The notes below the pieces were generated by a model that saw only the letters and a list, made by a program, of their open reading frames with translations, ran no database searches and was not told the DNA's origin. This document shows positions 1 to 18,342 of a stretch of 64,000 nucleotides of DNA, one piece after another. The stretch is from Beroe forskalii (lineage: Eukaryota > Ctenophora > Nuda > Beroida > Beroidae). The DNA lies in assembly GCA_011033025.1 (NCBI GenBank), contig WFMF01000032.1, positions 1 to 64,000 on the forward strand. Direction: 5' to 3'. The translations under genes were made by a program, and so were the position numbers. Numbering within the stretch: the stretch's first letter is position 1; each line of letters begins with the position of its first letter.

Positions 1-3000
1 AACCCAAAAGGGGAATAAATAAAAATTTTAAAAAAAAAATCCCTTTTTCTTTTCTTTTATTAAAAAGAGATGTTTCTCCAGAAATTGGGTTAAAAATATT
101 CAAAATAAATTTTTAAATTAAACACAATGATATTTTTTAAAAACCCCATGAATTTTTTAAATAACAAACAAAAAGGCCCAACCAAACCCTTTGGGAGTAC
201 TTTTTCCGAATTCGGGGGAAATAAAAAATAATATTAATAAAGGGAATTTTTAAATAAAATTTTAAAACTGTGTGATGTTTTTAAAGTAAACCCTTTTAAA
301 TTTTTTTAAATATCAAAACACAACTTAGAATGTTGTGCCATTTTTGGGGATTTCCCCGAAAAGAATTTTTTATCCAAACTAAAGGGAAAAAAGAAAGGAG
401 GGTTTGATTTCATATTTGAGAATTTTGTGTTTCACTGAAATGATAAATCACTAAAATAAAAATAAATTAAAATAAATTAAACCCGAAAGTCAAAACACAA
501 AAATCTTTTCAAAAAGTTAATTGGGTAAAAATGATCAAAGAAATTTAAAAAAAATAATTGAAAAATTTGTGATTGAAAAGAAAAATGATTTTAAAAATAT
601 TACTGTGAAAAGGTGAAATTGTTAAGTTAGATTTAAAACAACAAAAAAGGATCCATGTGGTTTGATATTAATTATTATAAAGACGGGCCCTAACCCGGGG
701 GTTCAAAAGGGGAATAAATTAACAGGAATTTTCCAGCAGAAGACTTTTAAAACTGTTAAAATTGCAGACGAAAACAAAAAAGTTTTAAAAACAAAGAAAT
801 TTCCCAAAAAATTTACACCAAAACCAAAAAACAAATGGGGAAAAATGTTGGAAACTTTTTTTTACAGAACGAGTTGTTTTACAAAAAGGGGAAGATTTTT
901 AAAACCTTCAAAAATATTAATTGTCTGATTTTTAAAATTTAACTCAAAATACAATAAAAATTTGAAAGTTTTCACTGGGGTTTTCAAACAGAAATTAAAA
1001 AATTTAAAATTTTATTTCGAAACCAAAACCAGAAAGTGTTTTGAGAACCTTTTTTTCCCTAGTGTTTTACTAGGGGCCCTCGTCAATGCAAAAGAAATTT
1101 GTTAAAATGAAAGGGGTTTTAAAAGGGCAAATTTTTTCAAGGGATTTTTAAGATACCTTTAATTATTTGGGGGGAAAGCTTTTGTTAAAGGGAAAAAGGG
1201 AGGTATTTTTTAACACCCTTTTCCCCCTTAAAAGACCCTTCCCGCTTTAAATTTTATTTTAAAAATGAAATTTAGTTTTTAACCCCCTTAACATGTCAAA
1301 ATTTGTAGAACCATAACTCTGATTTCGAAAGAAACTGAAAAAAGGGTTTAACCCCTTTCCCTAAATGAAAAAAAAGGTCAAAGAGAAGTTCGATTTGCCT
1401 TTTAAATTTAGGTTAACAAAAGCCACTTCCCTTAAAATCCTCACCTTTAAATTTTAATCAAGACGGGGAAAATTTTTGGAACATATTGTCAAAAAAATAT
1501 CAAATTTTTGAACTTTGGCGAGAAACCAAGAAAAAAAGCATTAAATGAGTTCCCGGGCCCCTTTTTCCCAGAAAGCCCCTTCTTTTCCTGAGGGCCCAAA
1601 GGGAATGCAATTTTTTGAAGGGGAAATGGGTTATTTTTTAAAAGCTGATTTGAATGAAAAATTTACATTTACAAAATAAAAAAAGGGAAAATCGGGCCAA
1701 AAATATAAAATTTTTTGTAAACCCAACATAAACCAGGGTGAAGGGAAATTTTTGGCCAAATTTTTTATTTTTTTACGTTTAAGTGTCAATTAAAATTTTT
1801 CCCTTTAAAATTTTAAAACTTTAAAAATGCCAAAATTTTTTTCAACTTAAATATTAAAGTTGCCCCAGTGTCACCCTTTTTAAGCAGTTTTCCCAACCCA
1901 AAAAAACATGAATTTGGGAAAAAACCAACTGATGTTAAAACCCCGAAGGGTTGGCGCTTCTTAAATTTCTTAGAATCCCTTTTTCTCCCCCTGTAAAAAA
2001 TTGAAAGAAAAATTACCAAAAGGGAAAGGTTTTTTAGAAATTCCCCCAAGGGAATATTTGATTAAAACTTTTCAAAAATTTCATTTTTTTAAAAGTTCGG
2101 AAATTCCCTTTTAAAAATTTTTGCTTAAAATTTGGCAATCAAGGGTCAATTATAAAAATTAAATAATTCCAATCCCTATTAAAACTGTTTTAAGTTTAAA
2201 AAAATAAAAAACCCTTTCAAAAAATTTAATTGGGGAATTTTTACCAAAAACTGTTCAAATTTTCAAGACCCAATTAGGCGGGATTGAGTAAATTATTTTT
2301 CTGGTTAATTTTAACCAAATTTTACCCAAACCCCAACCTCTGTTACGGGGAAAAGGGAAAATTTTCCCAATGCGGGGTGACGGATGATTTTTTACAAATC
2401 CCGGGGTGTTCTATTCTTCCAAGTTTTTTAATAATATGTTTGAAATAAGAACACCAAAAAGGGGTTTAACAAAAACAGAAATAAAAACACGATATCTAAT
2501 GAAAGGGAGGGGTTTTAAATAAAAACATAAATGTGAAAACCCAAATATCACGGAAATGTTCAATGTTTTTCCCAAAACTGCACCTTTTGGTTTTTTTCCC
2601 AAAATTTTTTTTAAAAATAATGAGTTGAAAAACAAATTTAAATTATCGCTAATTGTTTCAGCCACTTTAAAGAGGTGTTTTACTTATTTCTAAATATGTT
2701 AAAAAAATTTTCACACAGCCCCTTAAAGGGGGGGTTTGGGGAATGGTTCGGGATACTTTCCTTTTATACGAAAGGAAATCTACCCAAGGGGTTTTTCATA
2801 AAATTAAGCAAATCTTAAAGGGAAATTTTTAAAAGGGGATTGGGGCCCCTTTAAAATAAGGGTTTTTGGGCACGTTTTTACTTTAAGAAAAAATACTAAT
2901 TTTGACAAAATCAAATTTTTTTATAGAGAAAGTCTTAGGGGATGTTACTAAAATTAAATTTAATTTTAATTTTTTGGAAATTACGAAATTTACCAAAAAT

Positions 3001-3560
3001 TTTAAAAAATTTACAAAATTAAAAACCCAAGTTCCAATGATAAAATCAAATTCATCCCCCCATTCAACCAATGATTTTTTACAAGCCCTAAACCATATTT
3101 AAAACTTTAAACCAAAATCGTAAGGGGGCAAAGGGACAAAATGCACCTGGGGGTGAGCCCAATCAAAACAGGGGGTTCATACCCCCCAACGGCCCAAAGG
3201 GCCACCCAAACAAGAAAAAAACCAAATTTTTTTAATTTCCCGATGTTTCAGAACCCCCTTAATCTCAAATTAAAATTTATGGGAAAAAGGTGTTTGGACC
3301 TTTAAAGAGATGAAAGTTCCAAACCTTTTTTTTAAATTTCAAAAGGGCAAATTCTTTGATTAAAAATACCTAAATTTTTGAGGGAAGTTTAATGTTGAAG
3401 GAAAAAGGGGGTTTTTTCCCACCCTTCCCTCCATAAAGAGTTTTTCCCCGTTTGGGAAATTTTTATAAAAAATGAACTTAGTTTTAATCACCCTTAACAT
3501 GTAAAATTTTGGTAAAAACCCATAACCTTTGATTTCCGGAGAAAACTAGAAAATAGCGGT
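1..3560. other. AT-rich homopolymer-dominated sequence without genes
   Basis: This stretch is built largely of short runs of A, T, G and C (for example aaaagggg and ccccttttt), unlike the rest of the window. Short ORFs here have lysine/phenylalanine-rich low-complexity translations and match nothing recognisable. About 1100-1350 and about 3330-3560 are divergent copies of one sequence: shared blocks include aaaagggcaaatt, cccttaacatgt, a 'cataac...tttgat/ctgatttc' block and 'gaaa(c)tga/aga'. The copies differ mainly in homopolymer length. I read it as repetitive DNA with a poor consensus, or a highly decayed repeat. Normal-looking sequence begins near 3560. Confidence 0.6.
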
Positions 3561-4344
3561 TGGTATAGAGCACTCTTATACCGATGTGCAAGTAGGGTAT
3601 ACACGTTAAAAGAAGGGATACCTGCCAAATCTGTGGGTCAATGCTACCAGATGATGTGTCATTTAGTATGACTCATGAGTTGCATGGTTGATCAAGAGCT
3701 TTCTATTTGTTTCAAATAGCCCCATGAAGCAGATCTGAGGCCTGAAAATTGGTCTGAAACTCTATCCCATGGATCAAACTGCACCGTTTGATTTAAAGCC
3801 TAAGTGTGGTGAGGACGACCAATTTTGAATATGGAGGGACCAAAAATGGCAGAGCAGTAGTTGTGGTTGGAGAAAGGACACAGTTGCGATTTGCTTCATA
3901 GTGCCCCTTGGGACCACCTGATCTACCACTCAGGGTCAACTAATATCAACTAAACAAGATGCCAATAATTTCTTCTTCTTCTTGCTGTGGTCTTCTAAGT
4001 AATTTAAAATTACATACTGTTTCAAATTGTGTTATGTTATCTATGTTCTAGGCGCTGCTTTGTCCAGCAATGTAACATCTAATCAGAAAGGCCTGATGCA
4101 TCATGTGTACACTCTCATTAAAACATGAAAGCGAATGACATCCATATCGTTCTCTTGTTCATCTTTTAGCAGTATTTTCACTTGTATTGGACTGTCATTC
4201 ACTTTACAACACACTTTAGCCTGTCAAGTCTGGCTTTAAACTACAAAATTCCAGAAGCATAATATTTGTTCGTTACTTGTTTTCAGGTTGGTTTTATGGG
4301 GTTAATCTGGGTTAATAGTTCAAGTGAAAGTTACTTCAGCTTTT
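3561..4344. other. Intergenic DNA, nothing recognised
   Basis: Ordinary-composition non-coding DNA. I see no ORF of note, no splice-flanked coding exon and no repeat structure. Confidence 0.5.
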
Positions 4345-4652
4345 GTTAAAACCCCTTGTCTGACCCCTTAGCCTTCGGCGGTCGACGGACGTTGCCCCGT
4401 CTATTTCTTCTGACTGGATGGCTATCAATGGGCGAGGTTGCAAAGTGACGTCCAAATGTGGAACGTTGCGCCGCGCGCAAGGGTAGGGTAACATCCTACG
4501 ACTTCGGCGGGCGCGCGCGACGGGCGATGTCCGTCCCTTTCTTCTGACTTGACGTCCAAATGTGGAACGTTGCGCCGCGCGCGTGAGGGTAGGGTAACAT
4601 CCTACGAGCCGAAGGCCCGCCGAAGGTCAGACAACGTCTGACAAGTTAAAAC
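4345..4652. mobile_element. hAT-like MITE with 8-bp target duplication
   Basis: The element is about 4353-4644. It is bracketed by an exact 8-bp direct repeat GTTAAAAC (4345-4352 and 4645-4652), the target-site length typical of hAT transposons. The ends are imperfect inverted repeats sharing TTGTCTGACC and CTTCGGCGG. Inside, a GC-rich block of about 55 bp beginning gacgtccaaatgtggaacgt occurs twice in direct orientation (about 4448-4502 and 4552-4608), with GCCGCGCGC cores. There is no transposase, so it is non-autonomous. The hAT assignment rests on duplication length alone. A related fold-back end is at 52512-52568. Confidence 0.65.
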
Positions 4653-4715
4653 AAACCAATTGCTAAACATGAACACGTATATCTTTGTTTGGCTTGCGCT
4701 TGTCTGACGCGGTCG

Positions 4716-5755
4716 TTGACAGACGTCTCCCTGATCCTTGGGAAGACTCTGATCCTGAGAGTCTCCCTAATCTTAGGGAAGACTCAATGATTCTGAGAGA
4801 GTCTCCTTGATCCTGAGAGAGTCTCCTTGATCCTGAGAGTCTCCTTGATCCTGAGAGTGTCTTTGATCCTGAGAGAGTCTTTTTGATCCTGAGAGTCTCC
4901 TTCACCTTGGGAGAGTCCCCCTGATTCAGGGAGACTCTCCCAGGATCAAGGAGACTATCCCAGGATCAAGGAGACTCTCTCAGGAGTTTTCCCTAGGATC
5001 AGGGAGACTCTCTCAGGATCAAGGAGACTCTCTAAGGATCAGGGAGACTCTCCCAAGGTGAAGGAGACTCTCTCAGGATCAGGGAGACTATCCCAAGATC
5101 AGGGAGACTCTCCCAATAACAAGGGGACTCTCTCAGGATCAAGGAAGCAAGGAGACCCTCTCAGAATCAAGGACATGTTTTGCAGGATCAAGGATCTTTT
5201 CCTAAGATCTTGTCTTAGGATCAAGGAATGTACCCTGTGATGAAGGAGCACAGCCTGGATGAAGAGTCTGTCCCAAGATAGAGCCTTTACCAGGTTCAAG
5301 GATTCTTTTCCAGTATCAAGAAGTGCATCTCATAAATGAGTGTATCCCAATATCCAAGGCTAGGATCAAGGAGACTCTTCTAGGATGAAGAATACAATTC
5401 AGGAACAAGGAATCAGTCCTAGGGTGAAAGAGTCTTTCAGGTAAAGGAGTCTTTCAGATGAAGGAGTCTTTCCCAGGATCAAGGAGTCTTTCCCAGGATC
5501 AAGGAGTCTTTCCAAGGATCATGGAGTCTTTCCCAGGATCATGGAGTCTTTTCCAGGATCAAGGAGTCTTTCCCAGGATCAAGGAGTCTTTTCCAGGATC
5601 AAGGAATCTTTCCCAGGATCAAAGAGTCTTCCCAGGATCATGGAGTCTTTCCCAGAATCAAGAGTCTTTCCCAGGATCATAGAGTCTATCCCAGGATCAA
5701 GGAGTCTTTCCCAGAATCAAGGAGCCTCCCCAGGATCAAGGAAACTCTCCTATCA
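4716..5755. repeat. 20-bp minisatellite with an internal inversion
   Basis: Tandem copies of a unit of about 20 bp, ggatcaaggagactctctca. From 4716 to about 4924 the units are in reverse complement (gagagtctccttgatcctga); from about 4925 they run forward, so 4729-5120 is a large imperfect palindrome centred near 4924. After about 5390 the unit drifts to ggatcaaggagtctttccca, giving two sub-families. Open frames across the array exist only because three 20-bp units make 60 nt; the translations are periodic and are not treated as genes. Confidence 0.9.
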
Positions 5756-6082
5756 TCCTCAGTCAAGGTATGTTGGTAAGTTAGAGCACAGCACAACAAT
5801 TAAGAAATAACCAAACACATGCAGACAACAGAATATTCTAACTGACCAAACTTGAATAATCTTTGGCAGATCAGCAAATAAACTTGAAAATTCATTGTGT
5901 ATATACACCAATTTGCAATATTAATATTGGCAGAAAAGTGACAGGCTTTAAAATTAAAACAAAATCGCCAAAAATATAATGGCATAGTAACTATTTGCAC
6001 CATAGAGAACATAAGAACTTTTTCTACATATTGTGAAAAATTTAAATATTTTGAAAATTTTTACAATTTTCGCTGCATATGG

Positions 6083-6345
6083 ACGTGAGAGTGCGCGGCG
6101 CGGCGCTATTGGAATTTGAATCACGAATGTCGCGTCAAATTCTCACATGTACGGCGCGCGCGACCACCGAATTTGCGCGCACCCAGTGCCGGGGGTGCCT
6201 ATAGTGCCATATCGAGAATCAGCGCCGCGCGCGGCGCTGATTCTCAGCCGCTTCGCGGCTTGCGTCAGCGGGTCACACATCGTACGACAAGCTCGCGCAG
6301 CGTATTTCCCCGAAGGGAAGCGCGCGGCGCGTTATACACACACCT
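6083..6345. repeat. GC-rich palindromic island
   Basis: An abrupt GC-rich block in AT-rich DNA, dense in GCGCGC/GGCGCG. It contains a perfect 32-bp palindrome at 6214-6245 (half-site gagaatcagcgccgcg), directly followed by the hairpin agccgc-ttc-gcggct (6246-6260), and another short hairpin at ccccgaagggg. Overlapping ORFs here are by-products of low stop-codon density. It may be a degenerate transposon, but I found no terminal repeats or target duplication. Confidence 0.6.
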
Positions 6346-7828
6346 ATGTGGGCTTAGGAAGCAAACCAGGGGCGTACTTGCAAAACGACGATTACCGAAT
6401 GTGCGTAAGCAGGGAAAATTAATTATGGTGGCAGTAAGAAGATTAATTTTCACTACATAGCATTAAGCATATTCAATTAACTAATAACTATCCAGATTAT
6501 ACAAAAACTAGCAGGCCCGTTGGGCCGGGCCTGCAAACACACAGCTCACTCGGCACTGCTATGCAGCACCTTGTTTGCAAGTTTTAGAGAGAAACAAAAT
6601 ACAGCTTACTGCCCTTTATGGAGAGGTTTAAAAATGCCACTGCCAAAAGAGTTCCATAATAATCTTTAATATACAATGAATTGACACGAGAATAATGTTT
6701 GTGCTTCTGCACAATTAAATTTGAGCTTGCCAAGAAGATATCAAGAGATATTTGGGTTTTGTAAGATACTATAAATACTTAAATCTTGAAACTGGCTGTG
6801 TTTCAAAATCCTGAATGCAGATCAAAGTTTCATTGGTTAAGTAATAAATAAGTCCGGCGGACCACATTGACATGCTGGTCAGTATTCTGGAGATCTCTAG
6901 CATACTTGGGCTTGGGAAAATCTGTGTATAAACGTATAATGATTTTGGTACTAGAGGACTCTCTGCAGTGCAGTTTCATTGGAAAAAGGAGTTTTTCGTC
7001 ATTTACTAGGCTTTTACTTTTCCCCGAAATTTGCGATTTGTCCGCCACCCACCAATATTTAGGAACATCAGAGTACCCAAAGAAAATGGGTTATGGATTA
7101 CCGATTACTGTAACATGTTGACCTTCTACGGCGTGTCTTTAAAAAGACTATCAAGAAAGGAATACCTACTACAGCTCTACAGAAAACAAGACACAAGGAA
7201 AAGTGCAGTCATCGAACTTGTTGGAGCGGCTGGAAGACAATGTCTAAACATCTAAAGAAAAGATGCGGTGCAGTTGAGAAAAGGGTTACTGAAAACAAGA
7301 ACTTACAATTCTACTAAAATGCACTCTTTCTACACAACAACCAGCCGTTGAATGTGTGATAAACCAAACTTATGTCCTGAAATCTCATGTTGAAGTAAAA
7401 GTGATGACATCAGACTACGAACATTGACTGCAGCCGAGGGGCAGTCAGATTACTGCTACATTGCACTGGTATTCTACCTAAATATGGTCCTGTAATTTAC
7501 CTGCTGCTCTGTGCGGTAAACTACAACCGAATTCAATTTACTCATTTAGTCACTATATTGGATTTGTGCTGGTACCCGAATATTTCGTTGCTCTTTCTAC
7601 CTCTTTCTATGTTTCAGGTGATGGAGTATCTTAAAACTTTAGTGTTTAGAAACTTGAATGTAAGGCCTCAGAAATCTAGTTCTAAGATTTTCTTGGCAAT
7701 ACGTTGTGATATCATAATAATATGTGATGTTTCTGTTGGGCCAAGAGAAAAAGTAAAATTTGTTCTAATACAAATTGTTTTCCTATTGCATGTGTTGTTA
7801 TTGGATATTTTCAAATATTGGTAGCTAG
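6346..7828. other. Intergenic DNA, no supported gene
   Basis: AT-rich non-coding sequence. A short imperfect hairpin lies near 6512-6535 (gcaggcccg...gccgggcctgc). ORFs of 62-88 codons here show no recognisable family and no supporting splice context. Confidence 0.5.
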
Positions 7829-9049
7829 TAAGGGATCGTTCACATATTACGTAATCAGCCGAGGGGGGGAGGGGGTTTCCAAATGATTACGTTTGATTAC
7901 AAGGGGGAGGGGGTTTGGCCAATGATTAGGTAATCAAAATATCTAAATTTTCATGAAAATTTCAAGGATTTTATGAAAATTTCACGAAATTTCATGAAAA
8001 TTTAAAGGATTTGCATGAAAATTTCAAGAATTTTATATAAAATTTAAAGAATTTTCATGAAAATTTCAATAATTTTTATGAAAAAATTTAAAGGATTTCC
8101 GAATTTTTATTACCAAAAATTAACCATTTACAGAAAAATTGTCAAAATTTCATAATTATGATTAAAAACATGATCTACTCTAACTCAATATGGTTCAGAA
8201 TGTATAGTTCCTTTAGTGCTACTGCCCATATAGGAGGATGTACTCCATTCGTTGAACTCTTCCAAACCACTTCAGTGCCTCTTTGTATATAAGGTTTGCT
8301 GCTCTGTGCTTGATCAGAGGTTCGGAGGCCTTTCTTTCCCTAGAGCTCTAGAGTTGATGCCAGAGCAGGTCTTGGCGTACATCCGCAGCTCCATTATCCA
8401 GGAATCACTCTTTTTGATGAAGGTGTAGGAAGCTGCAGTTGTCTGTGAAGTTGCCAGACTCTGATCTGGCACTAAGGGGCTAGGGCTGATCTGGATCTTG
8501 GGTTCCGTCGGCTTTGGTGGCAGATGAGCAGGACACGGATACTAAACTTTGGTTCCATCGGTATTGAAGGAGGTTGAGGTGGGACCAAGACGTTGATTTC
8601 TGGCTCTTTAGTGGAACTGGGGGCCTCAGGTGAGGAGGAGGAGGAGGAGGATGATCTGTTGGAGATAAAGGAGGATGATGAGCAGATGAGGATGCGTTGG
8701 AGGAAGAGAAAGAGGAGGAGGTGTATATCTCATTGTCAGAGGAGTTGTCGTAGGCGAGATTTCCGTAGGAAAAACTAAAAGAAGCTTTGATGTTTGAATG
8801 TCATCTTCAGTTCGATGATGTTGATGATTGAATTGAAACACACGATACTGTTCTAATTTTTTGTCAGTTAATATAGTTTTTTGGTGACGTCAAAAATCTG
8901 AAGGAGGGGGGGGGGTTGGGCCATGATTACGTAATATTTTCCGAAAAAGAGGGGGGGTTTGGCCATGATTACGTTTGATTACGGAGGGGGGGGGGGAGGG
9001 GGTAAAAAATGCCCAAAAATTGATTACGTAATATGTGAACGATCCCTAA
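7829..9049. mobile_element. PIF/Harbinger-like non-autonomous DNA transposon
   Basis: The element is 7832-9046 (1215 bp) with perfect 26-bp terminal inverted repeats beginning GGGATCGTTCACATAT (7832-7857 and 9021-9046). It is flanked by TAA on both sides (7829-7831, 9047-9049). A TWA target site and GGG-starting ends fit the PIF/Harbinger superfamily. Sub-terminal tgattacg motifs with G-runs recur near both ends, and 7940-8110 holds a degenerate repeat of about 27 bp (catgaaaatttcaaggat). No transposase is readable. On the minus strand, about 8150-8780 holds broken frames rich in Ser/Pro and ending in a short segment including YTFIKKSDSW, perhaps a remnant of an element gene or a captured host fragment. 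Confidence 0.75.
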
Positions 9050-9287
9050 TTATTGTTATTTGGCCAATCTATGGGGTCAAATATTTGCTGTAACTGGCTA
9101 AATGGCAACATTGCCAATCTCAAATCCTCTTGATATTAATAATGTTTTATGTTTTGTAGAATCAGTCAGAAATCACAATCGATTATCCTGCACCTTTACT
9201 AACTGATTAATATTATTTTCATGATATATTTTGTTCATTTACAACTACCTTTATAAGTAGCAAGTGGCCCATCTGAGTTCAGATGGG

Positions 9288-14846
<5,559 letters not shown>

Positions 14847-17171
14847 ACTTCAGAATATTTATGCGAACTCCTCATTACATTGCAGACATTTAAGGGAAAT
14901 ACCTTTCATATTATTATGAACAGAGTAACATATTATAAATTTTGTCCAGATATTCTCGGAACCAGAAACTTCCAGAATCCCTAATATGAAGTTTAAATTT
15001 TATTTCAGATCCAGTTATTATATTTAAACCAATGCACCCATACTTTATTCAGCACTTCATCAGATATTTATGATTATGGTAGTTATGCTCCTACTGACAG
15101 AAGTAATAATTTAGTTACAATAATTAATCGTGTCTGTGACATGTATGCATGCACTCATATGTCATGTTATTTATGATATTTTCTGGCAATTCAATAATTC
15201 AACCAGATCAAATAATAAGCAAATTACTACTAAGTCAGTACATACTACATCAGCATTATGATTAACTCCTATTTAACCGCTTTTAACTTTTTAATTGCAC
15301 TACTAAATTTATACTTATATCTAAATCATTTGAACGTCCGGTAAAGTTTGCCATATTTGTTTGGGAAGCTTGTGGCTTAGCTGAAACTTTTTTGCCATAT
15401 GACGTAAGATACCACTTGAACACTATAATGAATAAAAGTTCAGTTTCTCAGTTTGATAGGTTTGTTAGCGTTTGTAGTTTTATGTTCTTTTTTACAAAAA
15501 AAAAACTTTATTTTAGATTTAAGATACTGGTTGTGTTGAGTTTTTGTCTTATGTTTATTTCCGTTTTATGTTGGCAACTATCGTTTTAGCTTAAACTGAA
15601 AATGCCAGAAGTCAGAATTAACCGAATTATAGAGCTTTTTGATGATTTGTCCTGTATTTGAGTATTTTGATTGAAGTTATAATCATTAATCAATATACCA
15701 TGGTAAGAGTCAATACAATTAACAAAGTAACAAACCATGAAAAGCAATCTTTATGATACCTCGTGGGGACAAAATTTGGGTGCTATATTTTTAACAAATC
15801 ATCTTATTGAAGGAGAAAACAGTATTTTAATAAAAGGTTATAATTCACCAGCTGTGAACATGCAAATTGTTTTTATTATTGCATTATATGCAATAATGAA
15901 TGAATTTTGAGCGGAATTGTTGAGTTATTGATATGATTATTTATTGATTTGCTATTTACAGTTTAAACTACTACATTAGTCAGAAACCTTCTCTGTTGAA
16001 TGAGAATTACTAAAGTACTAAGCAGTCTGTTACTATATGCTACCGGTGCTGGCATTGAATAAATTCAATATTTGAGTGTAGTGGGTACTTTATTACCAGA
16101 CTAAGTTTACATTGTGTAGTTAAACATTTTCATCAGTGGGTGGGTCGCCTCATTGAGGAAGAAAATAAGATGGGCTCTACATTTTATTATTATTTTGCTG
16201 TGTACTCTTTCGTCATGAAAGTGGGAAATTTGAAATTTTGAAAGTATAATAAGTTTGGGGACTGTTCAAGGTTGAGGAAACTTTAATAATATAATATTAA
16301 CAAGTATTTTATTTGAAGGTGTAAAAATATGCGTATGATTATTATGAAATATGAATATTATTCAAACATCTTATTCATACCGGGTAATTATATAATATGT
16401 TACTGTTTTTTCGAAATTTCGTCAGTTTTATTTCATCGCTAGCTGGTACAGCACCTTAGTACTGTCTTGATTCTGCAAGACTGCCTAAACTAAACAAATC
16501 GTTTGTTCCATGTATTCCAATCCTTGAAGCTTCAATATTTAACGATACCATCGTTAATTCGTGATACCGCTGTATGTAGGTGTATTATTCAGTTAAGTTA
16601 AGAAGTAGTAATTATTGACTTTCTGTTCCAGTAGAAGTCGTAATGTCATGGGAATTCAGCATTAGAACGTTGATGTCAACACATCATATTAACACTACCA
16701 CGTGTGCTAGCATATTATTCTTGTCCGCAGTAAGTTGATAAGTGACCATTCTAATGCTTCTCCAAGTTGTGATACCAGGCAGTTGGTATTCATGACGTCA
16801 TTATCTTGGTCTAGAAAAGTACTTGTTATTGACGTCAAAGTGCGTATTTTTGGCGCACCTTTAATAAATGGAATCAATGGTAGAGTACCCAGAGCAGTAT
16901 TCAGTGAGCAAATGTACAGAATGAAGGTGCGTAGAGCTGTAATCAGTTCAAGATAATTATCATGCAATCCTCCTTAAAAAGTTAAAACGGTTGAAGTATG
17001 CAGTGGTTTTTATAATTTTCTAAAACCCTCTTAGACTCTTTAGTCTTTATCATAACCCATTAAACGAATCCTATACCAGACCATCATTGAATTTTGTTGA
17101 TTCATCATTTTAAAACCACTCAGTAAAATGAATGACGTCACCCTAAACCTCCAATTACTTTAAATGTGCAC
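14847..17171. other. ZAK 3' flank and intergenic DNA
   Basis: AT-rich non-coding sequence after the ZAK stop. Possible poly(A) signals are AATAAA near 15430 and near 16060. ORFs here lack family resemblance. Confidence 0.5.
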
Positions 17172-17299
17172 CATAGACTTATAAACAAGTCTTATTTCAA
17201 GGTGACTTCATGATTCCCAATCTACTGCACCGTGTACAATGTGCAGGGTGAAGATCATGAAGTCACCTTGGAATTAGACATGACTTTATAATCACTATG
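17172..17299. mobile_element. Fold-back (MITE-like) element
   Basis: Inverted arms of about 35-45 nt with a few mismatches surround a short middle. The 16-nt core CAAGGTGACTTCATGA (17198-17213) is mirrored exactly at 17255-17270. The outer parts ttataaacaagtctta and tagacatgactttataa also pair, and the inner segment ctgcac...gtgcag forms a smaller hairpin. No target duplication could be set with confidence. Confidence 0.55.
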
Positions 17300-18342
17300 T
17301 CAGATGGTACGTCTAGTGGTGATGTAATTATTAATGGAATGACACCCCTGCCTACCACAATTTGATATAGCCACACCTGGAGATCTATAGTACGTCACAG
17401 AATGTTGTGAAATCTGGTGGCGTGCAACTGTTGGATGCTGTCTGCAACAGACACACTGTGTTAACATTAATAAAATAGTTGTACTTTGTAGTATGGTGAT
17501 GATCATTAATCACTATCGTTCAGTCCGCAGTAGGTAGGTATTGTATAGTTGTATGATAGTTTATTGACATTCTCGATGATAAGCCCGTCCATGTGTAGAG
17601 GAGTAGTGGTAGTTCTGCTATGACACGCTCCATCATTAAATCTGTTGATAATAACTAGGTAGGTGTGACATGTACATATAATGAACTCAGTACCCACTTT
17701 TACAATTTACAGCCGGTTTAGTTTGTACTCTGTACTTCAGGGATAGTTATACGGCCACACATGGACTCACTTCAGACTATCTAAGCTGCCATTACTCTGC
17801 TGATAAGTCTCGGTGTAATCAAGTGCTGACAATACTGATAACGTGTCTCGTAAATTAGCAACCGGTGCTCTCTTATAACACCTCGTGCGGGTGTACAGTC
17901 AGCGTGATGTCAACAAGGTGCTACTTTGAGTCGTGATAATGACGTCATTTTCGCTTTCATAATATTCGCCATACGCTTGTATTGACGCCTAATATGGAGC
18001 AACAAGCGCCGTGAATCTTGATATATGCATTGAATGTTATGCAGTGCAACTGTGTATACTGATAAGGGCATTTTATGTGTTACATTGGCGTTAGGCATAG
18101 TCATTTGCATACTTTTCCTTGGGTAAATTGTTGGTATTTTATACTGTGGTGTATTTGAGCGATGTATTGATATGACCTTTGTTTCAAGCGTAATTCCTGC
18201 GTACTCCTGACGAAATATAGAATCGAACTAACGGTATTCCACCACTTCAGTCTTTACGTCTTGGTGATGTTAAGGGATCTGATCGGTATTAGGTACTCCT
18301 GTGTGGGCACTCCTGAAGTTTTATATAATCAACTAATCAACA
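17300..18342. other. Intergenic DNA, nothing recognised
   Basis: Non-coding. Several TGACGTCA-like (CRE-like) octamers occur here and just upstream (for example near 17940 and 16795). That is too little to call a promoter. Confidence 0.4.

Noticed and set aside
662-3102. Several ORFs of 62-88 codons
   Set aside because: Lys/Phe-rich translation of homopolymeric AT sequence; no domain or conserved motif.
5458-5810. Open frames of 74-89 codons rich in SFPGS and LSQDQ
   Set aside because: Translation of the 20-bp minisatellite in rotating frames; periodicity is that of the DNA, not of a protein.
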